DNA from: Opitutia bacterium
GTDB lineage: Bacteria; Verrucomicrobiota; Verrucomicrobiia; Opitutales; Opitutaceae
Direction: 5' to 3'
DNA: 34,556 nt
NCBI GenBank assembly: GCA_947453695.1
Contig: CANGHW010000048.1
Coordinates: 1 to 34,556 of the forward strand
This document shows, piece after piece, positions 23,969 through 31,749 of the stretch. How positions within the stretch are numbered: position 1 is the stretch's first letter; each line of letters opens with the position of its first letter. A program made the position numbers and the translations under genes. Below the pieces are notes generated by a model. It was not told the origin of the DNA, ran no database searches, and saw only the letters and a program-made list of their open reading frames with translations.

Positions 23969-25315
23969 GTGAGCGCCGCCCCGACCGCCCCAGCCACCCT
24001 CTCGCCGCTCGATCGCGCCCGCCGCAAGGCCTACTGGCGCATCATCCCTCTGCTTTTCGTCTGCTACATCATTGCCTACGTGGACCGCTCCAATGTGGGC
24101 ATCGCGAAGCTCACGATGATGAAGGATCTGCCCGCCTTCACCGATGCCGTGATCGGCTTTGGCGCAGGGGTGTTTTTCTTCGGCTACTTCCTGCTCGAGA
24201 TTCCCGGCACGCTCATCGTCGAGCGTTGGAGCGCGCGGAAATGGATCTGCCGCATTATGGTCACGTGGGGCATCGTCGCCGCCGTCACGGCCTGGGTGCG
24301 GACCCCGTGGGAATTTTACGGCATCCGGTTCCTGCTTGGCTTGGCCGAGGCGGGCTTTTTTCCCGGCGTGATTGTCTACCTCACGCACTGGTTCCCGACC
24401 CGTGATCGCAGCCGCACGCTGGCCTATTTTTTCGTCGCGACGCCGCTTGCGATGATGATCAGCCCGAAGATTTCCAATCTCATGCTGAAGATCGGGACGA
24501 CCGAGGTCGTCAATGGCGTCACCGTGCAGCATCCGCATCTCCTCGGCCTCGCTGGTTGGCAATGGGTTTACATTTTCTGGGGCATCCCCGCCGTCGTGCT
24601 CGGTATCATGGTGTTTTATCTGCTGCCGGACAAACCGCGCGACGCGAAGTGGCTGACGACCGAGGAGCGTGAGGCGCTTGAGGCCGAGCTCGCGGCGGAA
24701 AAGGAAAAAGCCAGTCGCGGCAAACGCATGACCGTCGGCGAGGCGCTGCGTCACCCGAAGGTCATCATGCTCTCGGCGGCGTATTTCTTCTGCGTTACCG
24801 CCAACTACGGCGTCGAGTTCTTCCTCCCGAGTATTCTGAAGGATTGGTATAAGCTGAATCTCAATGATCTCACCTGGCTGGTCGTGCTGCCGCCCGCCCT
24901 CTCGCTCTTTGCCCAGTTGGCGATCGGCTGGAGCTCGGATCGCATGAAGGAACGCCGCCTCCACGCAGTCATCCCGATCGTGACCGGGTCGCTGGCGCTC
25001 TTCTGCGCCGCATTCAGCAACGGCAATCTCCCCGTCACCGTGGCCTGCTTCATGATCGCGGCCTCCGGTCTCAAAGCTTACCTCCCGGCCTTTTGGTCGA
25101 TGCCGAGCCTTTTCCTCACCTCGAGTGCCGCCGCCGGCAGTATTGGCCTGATCAACTCGGTGGGAAATCTCGGCGGCTTTCTCGGGCCGGCGCTGCTGGG
25201 CTGGCTAAAGACCAACACCGGGTCCTACCAAGTCGGTCTTTGCATCCTCGCCAGCTCGATGCTCGTGACGGCGACCATGCTCTTCTACTTGGGACTCGGG
25301 CGAAAGACGGAGTAA
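23969..25315 (+). CDS. MFS transporter, anion:cation symporter (ACS) type
   Basis: 448 aa from the GTG at 23969. A TTG at 23867 extends the frame by 34 unconvincing residues. Twelve membrane helices are visible. The first helix has the ACS hallmark CYIIAYVDRSNVGIAKL, and TM4-5 shows RFLLGLAEAGFFPGVIVYLT followed by HWFPTRDRSRTLAYFF, typical of ACS carriers for organic anions such as sugar acids, phthalate or tartrate. A cytoplasmic loop near residue 230-260 is highly charged (TTEEREALEAELAAEKEKAS). The exact substrate cannot be read from sequence; proximity to the GH5 and lyase-like genes makes a sugar acid plausible, but ThyX lies between them. Confidence 0.88.
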   Translation: MSAAPTAPATLSPLDRARRKAYWRIIPLLFVCYIIAYVDRSNVGIAKLTMMKDLPAFTDAVIGFGAGVFFFGYFLLEIPGTLIVERWSARKWICRIMVTWGIVAAVTAWVRTPWEFYGIRFLLGLAEAGFFPGVIVYLTHWFPTRDRSRTLAYFFVATPLAMMISPKISNLMLKIGTTEVVNGVTVQHPHLLGLAGWQWVYIFWGIPAVVLGIMVFYLLPDKPRDAKWLTTEEREALEAELAAEKEKASRGKRMTVGEALRHPKVIMLSAAYFFCVTANYGVEFFLPSILKDWYKLNLNDLTWLVVLPPALSLFAQLAIGWSSDRMKERRLHAVIPIVTGSLALFCAAFSNGNLPVTVACFMIAASGLKAYLPAFWSMPSLFLTSSAAAGSIGLINSVGNLGGFLGPALLGWLKTNTGSYQVGLCILASSMLVTATMLFYLGLGRKTE

Positions 25316-25402
25316 GGCGCGTCTGGGTCTGTTTCTGCGAGTTGTGTGCAATAAATGGTTGCCGCCCTCTCGGCGTAAACCATCCTCCGGGCCTTCCCAG
25401 CC

Positions 25403-25975
25403 ATGAAGTTGCCCGGATTTATTGCCTTCGCTTGCCTGACCTTGACGGGGGGTGGTCTGGCAGCCGCTGCGGATGCGACCAGCCCGGTCGACTACACGCA
25501 GCGCAATTCGCCCTTTGCCCCGGCCGCTAGTGTCACACCGGACAAGCAGGTGCCCGAAACCAATGCCACGGTGCAAGACAAGCGGGTCGACAAGAACGTC
25601 GTAGACAAGAAGCCCGCGGCGGTCGGCGATCGTCGCGCCGCGATCGATCTGACTGAGACGCGCGAAAAAAATGTCCGGGAAAAGGATTCTCGCCGGCCCG
25701 AGAAAGTGGAGCAGCCCACGAGTGCCTTTAATCACCGCGAGTCGCGAATCTCGACCGCGGATGAGATGAAGAAGCCGCCGACGGTTTCGAAGTATCAAGA
25801 TAGCCTCACGTCCGCCTCCGCGACCAACATGGCTCGCTTTCCCGCGCTGGATGGTGCGGCCGGAGCCAAGATCAATCGATTCGTCTTTCGTAAAAACGGT
25901 TCCTCCCCTTCGACTGCGCTTGACGGCGCCCCGGTGACCCCTGCCGGCGGTGCCGCTGAGGTGCAAAAAAAATGA
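25403..25975 (+). CDS. Hypothetical secreted low-complexity protein
   Basis: 190 aa. The N-terminus is a signal peptide (MKLPGFIAFACLTLTGGGLA, cut near AAA at 20-23). The mature part is hydrophilic and repetitive, with alternating Lys/Asp/Arg stretches (QDKRVDKNVVDKK, TREKNVREKDSRR) and no recognisable fold. It ends in GAAEVQKK just before an A8 run at the stop. I know no family with an assigned function. It is 87 bp after the MFS gene and 19 bp before the EEP hydrolase, so it may be co-transcribed with the latter. It could be a periplasmic structural or disordered protein. Confidence 0.7.
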   Translation: MKLPGFIAFACLTLTGGGLAAAADATSPVDYTQRNSPFAPAASVTPDKQVPETNATVQDKRVDKNVVDKKPAAVGDRRAAIDLTETREKNVREKDSRRPEKVEQPTSAFNHRESRISTADEMKKPPTVSKYQDSLTSASATNMARFPALDGAAGAKINRFVFRKNGSSPSTALDGAPVTPAGGAAEVQKK

Positions 25976-25994
25976 CCCCACTGCCGCGCCACCG

Positions 25995-26768
25995 ATGAGC
26001 ACCTTTCGCGTCCTTCAGTTTAACATGCAATTTGGGCAGATCTGGGATGACACCTACCCGGACCGAGCCCCCATCCGGCTCGAAGTCGCGCTCGACGAAA
26101 TCCGCAGTCACAACGCCGACATCGTCATGCTCCAGGAGGTCGAGCAGGCCCTGCCCGGCGGAGTGCAGTTTCAGCCGCCGCCCAATTACGCGCGGCTGCA
26201 GGCCGAGTTCCCGGGCTATCACAGTTGGTTTTCGTATCCCAAGGCCGACCCTCGCGAGTTACCCTTTGGCCTCGGCCTGGCGATTTTCTCCCGCACGCCG
26301 CTCAAAGATACCATGCGGCTCGATCTGCCTTCGCCGTCCGTCGAATTTGATTTTTTCGGTAAGAAAATGACGCCGACGGACCGCCTGCTGATCGGCGCGA
26401 CGACGACGATCGCTGGACGTGAGGTGCGGCTCCTCAATACCCACCTGCTCGCGTTTTTCATGCTCGGCACCAGCAGCCTGCAGCATCCGGGGCAGCGCAA
26501 GCTTGTCGGCCAGCAACTGGCGGCCTCGCGCGGGGCGACGATCCTGACGGGCGACTTCAATGTCAGTCAGCACCAGACCTTGATTTCGGAATATGCCGAA
26601 CTGGGCTTTTCGACGGTGCAGGACAAGGAGATCACGTGGCGTCGCCGTCCGTTCGTGCTCGATCACATTTTCTACAACGCCCCGCTGCGCCCCGTCGCGC
26701 ACCGGGTCGTGCCGACGCCGGCGAGCGACCACCACGCGTTGGTGGCCGACTTCGAGTTCGCCCCGTAA
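25995..26768 (+). CDS. Endonuclease/exonuclease/phosphatase (EEP) fold hydrolase
   Basis: 257 aa from the ATG at 25995, 19 bp after the previous stop. The EEP motifs appear in order: RVLQFNMQFG (N-terminal metal-site Asn), IVMLQEVE (catalytic Glu), LLNTHLLAF, ATILTGDFNVSQ (Asp and Asn), FVLDHIFYN, and the terminal ASDHHALVADF with catalytic Asp-His. No signal peptide is seen, so it acts in the cytoplasm unless exported otherwise. EEP members cleave nucleic acids, phosphoinositides or sphingomyelin; the insert after LQHPGQRKLVGQQLAAS does not allow a choice. Its stop codon is part of the hairpin terminator at 26767. Confidence 0.88.
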   Translation: MSTFRVLQFNMQFGQIWDDTYPDRAPIRLEVALDEIRSHNADIVMLQEVEQALPGGVQFQPPPNYARLQAEFPGYHSWFSYPKADPRELPFGLGLAIFSRTPLKDTMRLDLPSPSVEFDFFGKKMTPTDRLLIGATTTIAGREVRLLNTHLLAFFMLGTSSLQHPGQRKLVGQQLAASRGATILTGDFNVSQHQTLISEYAELGFSTVQDKEITWRRRPFVLDHIFYNAPLRPVAHRVVPTPASDHHALVADFEFAP

Positions 26769-26788
26769 GGCGGACTGCACTCCGCCTT
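26767..26788. terminator. Bidirectional hairpin terminator
   Basis: AAGGCGGA (26767-26774), loop CTGCAC, TCCGCCTT (26781-26788) is a perfect 8-bp stem. It overlaps the EEP stop codon and ends 5 bp before the stop of the convergent coiled-coil gene, so it can serve both. Only two U residues follow on each side, which is weak for an intrinsic terminator. Confidence 0.6.
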
Positions 26789-26793
26789 GCTCG

Positions 26794-27078
26794 TTACTTG
26801 CTGCGCCGGACCTGTTCCTTTTCCGCCTCGCGGTCCTCTTCGATTCGGGCCCGCTCGCTCACGAGTTGTTTCTGGATCTTGTCCACTTCCTCGGCGTTTT
26901 GCGCGGAGTAGGCCTCGTTGAGCTGCTTTTTCAGGAAGATCTCCCGCTCGGCGAGCTTGCCCTTGAACACGCGGTCGATCTCCGCGAGCCGGGCCTTTTT
27001 CTCCGCGGTCAGCGGTTTGCTGGCGTCGGGGTCCGACTTGCTGAGACGTTCCATCGCGAGTTCGTAGGCGCTTTTCAT
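26794..27078 (-). CDS. Small charged coiled-coil protein, unknown function
   Basis: 94 aa from the ATG at 27078. The sequence is almost entirely helical and charged, with heptad-like spacing from residue about 22 to the end (KPLTAEKKARLAEIDRVFKG, AEREIFLKKQLNEAY, EVDKIQKQLVSERARIEEDR). The start lies 20 bp after the ComEC-type gene's stop on the same strand, so the pair is probably co-transcribed. There is no signal peptide or membrane segment. I do not recognise a named family; a cytoplasmic structural or adaptor role is a guess. Confidence 0.7.
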   Translation of the reverse strand: MKSAYELAMERLSKSDPDASKPLTAEKKARLAEIDRVFKGKLAEREIFLKKQLNEAYSAQNAEEVDKIQKQLVSERARIEEDREAEKEQVRRSK

Positions 27079-27098
27079 GGCAGTGAGTCTCTGGACGG

Positions 27099-28742
27099 TT
27101 AGCCAAACGTCACCCCGAAAATCAGCGTGGCGGCCACGACCGCAAACGGCGGCCACCACCAGCCGGTGCCGGCCTTGGTTTTCCAGTGCTTTGCGTAGCC
27201 GATGAAAATGACCGTCATCAGCGTGGAGAGCGCCACCGGTCCGAGCCCCGGGGTGGTGAAATGCGCGGGCAGAAACGCTCCGGGCAGTTTCACGCTCAGG
27301 CGCACGAGCCCCTCGATCGCCCACAAGGTGAGGGCCGAGGCGTGATTGCACAGCACGGCGCCCGGGCCGAAGCCCACGAGCCCGCAGAGCAGGGCGGCAA
27401 ACCCTCCGAGCGTCGCGATCATCGCCGCGGGGATGAGCACCAGATTCGCGAGCAGGGCGCCGGGCGTGAGGAGCCGGAAAAATTCCAACCCGGTGAGCAG
27501 ACTCACGAGCGTCGTCGCCACGCCGATGGCGAGCGTGGTCGCGCCCCAGGTCCAACTCGCGGCGCCGGCGCGTTGCCACCACGTCCAGGTGACCGGCGGC
27601 AGATCGCGCCACGGCGTCCAGTGTGCCAGCCACGCCTCGCCCAGGGGAAGACCGAGCACGAGCAGGGCCGCCACGATGGCGTAGCTCATCAGGAAACTCG
27701 CGCTGAAGATCTGCAGCGGGGCGAAGAGGAGCACCGCGAGGGCCGAGGCCGTCAGGGCGGCGAGGGGATTCGAGGGACGACGCAGCACGAAGGCCGCCTG
27801 GAAAAACACCGCCATGACGAAGGACCGCACGGCCGACGGGGAGGCGCCGGTGATGTCGACAAACAGCCACAGCAGCGCGACGCCGGTGACGAAGCGCACG
27901 GTGCCGGGCAGCCGCAGGAGGAGCAAGATGGCCTGCAGCGATGCGGCGATGACGCCGATATTCAGGCCCGAGATGGCAAACAGGTGCATCGTCCCGCTGC
28001 GCATGAAGAGGGTGTGCTGTTCGTCGCTGAGCTCGTGCGTTTCGCCCAGCATCATGGCCCGCAACAGGCCGGCGAGCTCGGGCCGTTTCTCCGCGATGCC
28101 GAGCCCGAGGATCACCTTGAAGCGCGCCGCCGCGGAGGCGCAAAAACGGTAGTAGGCGGAAGCCGGTTCCTCCTCGGCGACAATGCGACCGCGTTTGAGC
28201 CGGAAATTGATGCCCGCGCCCGCGAGGTAGCCGTCGAAGGTGTCGGACGGTGGATCGCGGGGCAGCGTTTCCAGCACCCCGACTGCCGCGATCACGGCGC
28301 TGCGGATGGGAGCGGCCTCACCCTTTTTGAGTTGGAGCGAGAAGTAGACGCGCTGCCCGCTGAGTTCGTGCAGGTGCTCGTCGGCGCGGAGCACGGTCGC
28401 GAGGCCGGTCGTGCGCCGCGGGTCGACCGGAGTAAAGACGCGATCCAACCGCAGGCTGAGCTGGGCTTCGCGGGGTGGTAGCGCATCCCAGGCCGGCAGG
28501 CGGGCCCGCGCCAGCGTGTAGCTCGCGTTGCCCGTGAGCACCATCGCGAGGCACAGCGCCGGTCCCCAGGCGCGATGCTCGCGCCACGCCGCCCACGTGG
28601 CCCACGCCGCGGCGAGCAGGGCCCCGAGGAGGATCGGCACCGGCGGAAGTGAGACGCCCAGTTTCCCCGCCGCGAGACCGGCGATCAACGGCAGCGCGAG
28701 CCAGAGGAGCGGCGCGCGGTGTCCGAGGCTGCGACTGGTCAT
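27099..28742 (-). CDS. ComEC/Rec2-type membrane protein lacking the C-terminal hydrolase domain
   Basis: 547 aa. The N-terminal part (residues 11-75) has several membrane helices, then a soluble DUF4131-like segment (95-200, LRLDRVFTPVDPRRTTGLAT). The Competence domain is marked by AMMLGETHELSDEQHTLFMR followed by SGTMHLFAISGLNIGVIAAS (229-268), where the common GLHxG histidine is N261. Many further helices run to the end at about 547, where the protein stops with TLIFGVTFG. The metallo-beta-lactamase-like domain found at the C-terminus of longer ComEC proteins is absent; such short forms are common. The family carries single-stranded DNA across the inner membrane during transformation. It is divergent from rarA across a 92-bp region holding an inverted repeat. 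Confidence 0.85.
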   Translation of the reverse strand: MTSRSLGHRAPLLWLALPLIAGLAAGKLGVSLPPVPILLGALLAAAWATWAAWREHRAWGPALCLAMVLTGNASYTLARARLPAWDALPPREAQLSLRLDRVFTPVDPRRTTGLATVLRADEHLHELSGQRVYFSLQLKKGEAAPIRSAVIAAVGVLETLPRDPPSDTFDGYLAGAGINFRLKRGRIVAEEEPASAYYRFCASAAARFKVILGLGIAEKRPELAGLLRAMMLGETHELSDEQHTLFMRSGTMHLFAISGLNIGVIAASLQAILLLLRLPGTVRFVTGVALLWLFVDITGASPSAVRSFVMAVFFQAAFVLRRPSNPLAALTASALAVLLFAPLQIFSASFLMSYAIVAALLVLGLPLGEAWLAHWTPWRDLPPVTWTWWQRAGAASWTWGATTLAIGVATTLVSLLTGLEFFRLLTPGALLANLVLIPAAMIATLGGFAALLCGLVGFGPGAVLCNHASALTLWAIEGLVRLSVKLPGAFLPAHFTTPGLGPVALSTLMTVIFIGYAKHWKTKAGTGWWWPPFAVVAATLIFGVTFG

Positions 28743-28759
28743 GGCCCGAGGTTGAAACG

Positions 28760-28825
28760 ACTAACCCACACTAATGAACACTAAATTTCTGAAGCTTTGA
28801 TTAGTGGGCATTAGTGTGGATTAGT
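28760..28825. repeat. Inverted repeat of three plus three ACTAA decamers
   Basis: The left arm (28760-28784) holds ACTAA at 28760, 28770 and 28780; the right arm (28801-28825) holds TTAGT at 28801, 28811 and 28821. The arms are inverted copies with 22 of 25 positions matching, around a 16-nt loop. Within each arm the motif recurs every 10 bp, about one helical turn. It lies between the divergent comEC-type and rarA genes and could be a protein-binding array, a REP-like palindrome, or part of both promoters. Confidence 0.7.
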
Positions 28826-28834
28826 GGTTTCGGA

Positions 28835-30181
28835 ATGCCTGTAGCCGATCAGTCCGATCTTTTTGGTGAGCCCGCCCCGCCGGCGGCGCCGGAGGTGCGC
28901 TCGACCGCGCACCAGCCGCTCGCGGCGCGCATGCGTCCGCGACAGCTCGCGGAAGTAGTCGGCCAGGAGCACATCCTCAAAGCCGGCAGCCTGCTCCCCC
29001 GCCTCGTGGCGCAGAATCGTTTCGGCTCGCTGCTCTTTTACGGACCGCCCGGTTGCGGCAAGACCAGCATCGCCGAGGCGATCGCCCGCGAAACGAAGAG
29101 CCGCTTCGTGCGCATCAATGCCGTCATGTCGAATGTCGCCGAGCTGCGCGAGATTCTCGCCACGGCCCGCCGCACGCCGGGCGATGCCACCATCCTGTTC
29201 ATCGACGAACTGCATCGCTTCAACAAATCGCAACAGGACCTCCTGCTGCCGGATGTGGAGGAGGGCGCGGTGCGCCTCATCGGCGCGACGACCCATAATC
29301 CCGGGTTCTATGTGAATCCGCCGCTGCTGTCGCGGAGTCATCTGTTTCGGCTCGAGCCCCTGGCGACGGCCGCCGTGGCGGGTGTGTTGAAGCAGGCGCT
29401 CGCCGATCGGGAGCGCGGGCTCGGGGTCCGGGGCGTGACGGCCGACGACAAGATCCTGGCTGATCTCGCGGTGCTGTGTGACGGCGATCTGCGCCGGGCG
29501 CTGAACTCGCTTGAGGTGCTCGTGCTGGGCCTGCCGGAGCGGGCGGAGCTCACGGCAGCGGAGCTCGAGGTTTTCGCCCGCGAGCGCCGCATCCGCTACG
29601 ACGCCGATGAGGATGAGCACTACGATACGATTTCCGCGTTCATCAAGAGCTGCCGCGGCAGCGATCCCGATGCGGCGATGTATTGGCTGGCGAAGATGTT
29701 GGCCGGCGGGGAAGACCCCCGGTTCATCGCCCGCCGCCTCGTGATTCTCGCGAGCGAAGATGTGGGCCTGGCCGATCCCCAGGCGCTGCCGCTGACGGTG
29801 GCGGCCCATCACGCCTGCGATTTCATTGGGTTGCCCGAGGCCGAGCTCACGCTCGCGCACGCCACCCTCTACATCGCGACGGCGCCGAAGAGCAATACGG
29901 CCACCCTCGCGCTCGGCGAAGCGCACCGGGTGCTGAAGGAGCAGCCGGTGCAGCCCGTCCCCCTGCCGCTGCGCGACAAGAGCGGCAAGGCGAGCAAGGA
30001 AAACGGGCACGGCAAGGGCTACCGCTACTCGCACGATTATCCGGAAAACATTTCCGGACAGGACTACCTCGCGAAACCGGTCACGCTCTACACCCCCAAG
30101 CCGGTGGGCTGGGAGGCGAAGATCGCCGATCGGCTGGCGCGCTGGAAAGACCTCAAGGCCGCGGTGAAGCGCAGCGGCTGA
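28835..30181 (+). CDS. rarA: Replication-associated recombination protein A (RarA/MgsA)
   Basis: 448 aa from the ATG at 28835; a GTG at 28814 lies within the inverted repeat and would add seven residues. The N-terminus MPVADQSDLFG is like other RarA starts. AAA+ motifs: Walker A GPPGCGKTS (70-78), the RarA-specific Walker B LFIDELHRFNKSQQD (121-135), sensor-1 region IGATTHNPGF and arginine finger PPLLSRSHLF; then the clamp-loader-like lid CDGDLRRALNSLE and the C-terminal tetramerisation part with YWLAKMLAGGEDPRFIARRL and SHDYPENISGQDYL. RarA acts at stalled replication forks in the cytoplasm. Length is normal. Confidence 0.95.
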   Translation: MPVADQSDLFGEPAPPAAPEVRSTAHQPLAARMRPRQLAEVVGQEHILKAGSLLPRLVAQNRFGSLLFYGPPGCGKTSIAEAIARETKSRFVRINAVMSNVAELREILATARRTPGDATILFIDELHRFNKSQQDLLLPDVEEGAVRLIGATTHNPGFYVNPPLLSRSHLFRLEPLATAAVAGVLKQALADRERGLGVRGVTADDKILADLAVLCDGDLRRALNSLEVLVLGLPERAELTAAELEVFARERRIRYDADEDEHYDTISAFIKSCRGSDPDAAMYWLAKMLAGGEDPRFIARRLVILASEDVGLADPQALPLTVAAHHACDFIGLPEAELTLAHATLYIATAPKSNTATLALGEAHRVLKEQPVQPVPLPLRDKSGKASKENGHGKGYRYSHDYPENISGQDYLAKPVTLYTPKPVGWEAKIADRLARWKDLKAAVKRSG

Positions 30182-30216
30182 CGCGGTATTTTCGGTTTTC
30201 CTTTACGTCGTGGCGC

Positions 30217-30244
30217 TTGCCGCGCCGGGCATCGGCGATAGGGT
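30217..30244 (+). promoter_or_regulatory. Candidate -35/-10 pair close to a start codon
   Basis: TTGCCG (30217-30222) and TAGGGT (30239-30244) are separated by 16 bp. The -10 ends 6 bp before the ATG at 30251, so transcription would start at or next to the start codon and give a leaderless mRNA. The match to consensus is moderate and no transcription data are available. Confidence 0.3.
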
Positions 30245-30250
30245 TTCCCC

Positions 30251-30727
30251 ATGAAGACAATCGCCGCAGCGTTCTTGGTGGGGCTCGGGGTGGCCGTGGG
30301 GAGTGCGCAGCCCGCGCCCGCGACCAAGGATGGGCGCCCCGCCGCGGCGCCGGCGACGCCCGCTCCGGCCAAGAAGGACGACGGCAAGAAGAAGGAAGAG
30401 AAGATGGGGAAGATCGAGGGCATGGAGATCGCCCGCGGAACGGGATTTATCGGCATCCAGATCGTCAATGGCGTCTTCAAGCTCACGGCTTATGATGCGA
30501 AGAGGAAACCCATGGCCGCCGACTTTACCCGGGCGGCGTTGCGGTGGAGTCCGCCCAATGTGAAGAGCCCGGAGCGGGTGTTGCTCCTGCCGGGCGGGGG
30601 TGTGGGCTCGTTTACCTCTGACAAGATTGTGAAGCCGCCCTACCTGTTCCGCCTCTTCATCACCCTGATCAAGGGCGACGGCGACGATGCGCCGGTGGAA
30701 AACTTCACGGTCGAATTTCGCGCCTAG
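30251..30727 (+). CDS. Hypothetical secreted protein
   Basis: 158 aa. A signal peptide (MKTIAAAFLVGLGVAVGSAQ, cut after about residue 19) is followed by an Ala/Pro/Lys-rich linker to about 52 (PAPAKKDDGKKKEEKMGK). A compact beta-rich part follows (GTGFIGIQIVNGVFKLTAYD, FTRAALRW, PYLFRLFITLIKG, VENFTVEFRA). No catalytic motif is seen. The gene is 69 bp after rarA and 101 bp before ribH. Likely periplasmic; the function is unknown. Confidence 0.75.
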   Translation: MKTIAAAFLVGLGVAVGSAQPAPATKDGRPAAAPATPAPAKKDDGKKKEEKMGKIEGMEIARGTGFIGIQIVNGVFKLTAYDAKRKPMAADFTRAALRWSPPNVKSPERVLLLPGGGVGSFTSDKIVKPPYLFRLFITLIKGDGDDAPVENFTVEFRA

Positions 30728-30828
30728 CCCGGGCGCGGGGAGCCGCGCGGAATTTGGGGTTGCGGATTGGGGATTTGGGAGAGTGTCTAACCATCCGCAA
30801 TTTTCCGCGTTCTCCTTTTCCCTCCGTC

Positions 30829-31302
30829 ATGAGTCTCGATGCTCCCTCTCAACCTGCCATCAACGGCGCCGCCTTCCGGATTGCGGTCGCTGCGGCACGC
30901 TTCAACGAGGAGCTGGCGGACGGACTGCTGGCGCGGACGCTGGCCGGCCTCCGGGCCGCCGGAGTGAAGGATGAAAACGTGGCGATCGTGCGGGTGCCCG
31001 GTTCCCACGAGGTTCCGGTGGCGGCGGCGCTGCTGGCGCGCAAGGTAAAGCCGGACTGCGTCATCGCGCTCGGCGTGCTGATCGGCGGCGACACCAATCA
31101 CCATGAAATGGTCGGGCAGAGCGTCTCGCACGCCGTGCAGAGCCTGGCGCTCGAAACGGGCATTCCAGTGATCAATGGCGTGATTGTCGCCAACACGCGC
31201 GCCCAGGCCGAGGCGCGATGCATCGGTAAGATCGACCGCGGTGCGGAGTTTGCCCACGCCGCCCTGGCGATGGCGGAGCTGAAACAACTGTTTTCCCGAT
31301 GA
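30829..31302 (+). CDS. ribH: 6,7-dimethyl-8-ribityllumazine synthase
   Basis: 157 aa from the ATG at 30829. It condenses 5-amino-6-ribitylamino-uracil with 3,4-dihydroxy-2-butanone phosphate, the penultimate riboflavin step, and forms a large icosahedral or pentameric shell. Family blocks are AVAAARFNEELADGLL, IVRVPGSHEVPVAAALLAR and ALGVLIGGDTNHHEMVGQSV with the catalytic histidine in TNHHE. The usual basic residue in the (V/I)-I-R-G loop is Gly here. The block PVINGVIVANTRAQAEAR has Ala where Glu is common. It overlaps nusB by an ATGA, the classical ribH-nusB pair, indicating coupled translation. Confidence 0.93.
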   Translation: MSLDAPSQPAINGAAFRIAVAAARFNEELADGLLARTLAGLRAAGVKDENVAIVRVPGSHEVPVAAALLARKVKPDCVIALGVLIGGDTNHHEMVGQSVSHAVQSLALETGIPVINGVIVANTRAQAEARCIGKIDRGAEFAHAALAMAELKQLFSR

Positions 31303-31742
31303 GCAAAGCCTTGTTTGCCCAACGCCGGGATGGCCGCGTGGCCGCCCTGCAATTCATCTATGCGTGGAGTATGAACACGCCCAAGAATCTTGCGGAAGAC
31401 CTCCGGGTATTCTTCGAGGGCTGCGAGCAACCGCGCGAGCACTACGCCTTCGGCGAGGAGCTCATTCAGGGCGTGATTCTCAACATCGCGGACATCGATT
31501 CGCGCATCAAGGGGCTGGCCCACAACTGGGAGTTCGACCGCATTGCCAAGATCGATTTGGCGATCATGCGGCTGGCGATTTACGAGATGGTCTTCCGCAA
31601 GGACATCCCGCCGGTTGTCTCGATCAATGAGGCGATCGACCTTTCGAAACTGTTCTCCAACGCGGATGCGAAGCGCTTCATCAATGGCATCCTCGACCGG
31701 CTGAAGGATCAGCTGGGGCGCGATGCGCGTAAGGTGGAGTGA
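31299..31742 (+). CDS. nusB: Transcription antitermination factor NusB
   Basis: 147 aa, normal length, all helical. NusB binds boxA RNA with NusE (ribosomal S10) in rRNA antitermination. Characteristic blocks are RRDGRVAALQFIYAW, FGEELIQGVILNIADIDSRI and FDRIAKIDLAIMRLAIYEMV, then PPVVSINEAIDLSKLFSNAD and AKRFINGILDRL. The start overlaps the ribH stop by 4 bp. It ends 7 bp before the left arm of the inverted repeat that flanks the next gene. Confidence 0.95.
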   Translation: MSKALFAQRRDGRVAALQFIYAWSMNTPKNLAEDLRVFFEGCEQPREHYAFGEELIQGVILNIADIDSRIKGLAHNWEFDRIAKIDLAIMRLAIYEMVFRKDIPPVVSINEAIDLSKLFSNADAKRFINGILDRLKDQLGRDARKVE

Positions 31743-31749
31743 GTTGGGG

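Noticed and set aside
26794..28143. A 449-codon minus-strand frame fused to the coiled-coil gene
   Set aside because: Upstream of codon 95 it overlaps the ComEC-type gene in another frame and has Arg/Ala-rich nonsense sequence; only the last 94 codons are plausible.
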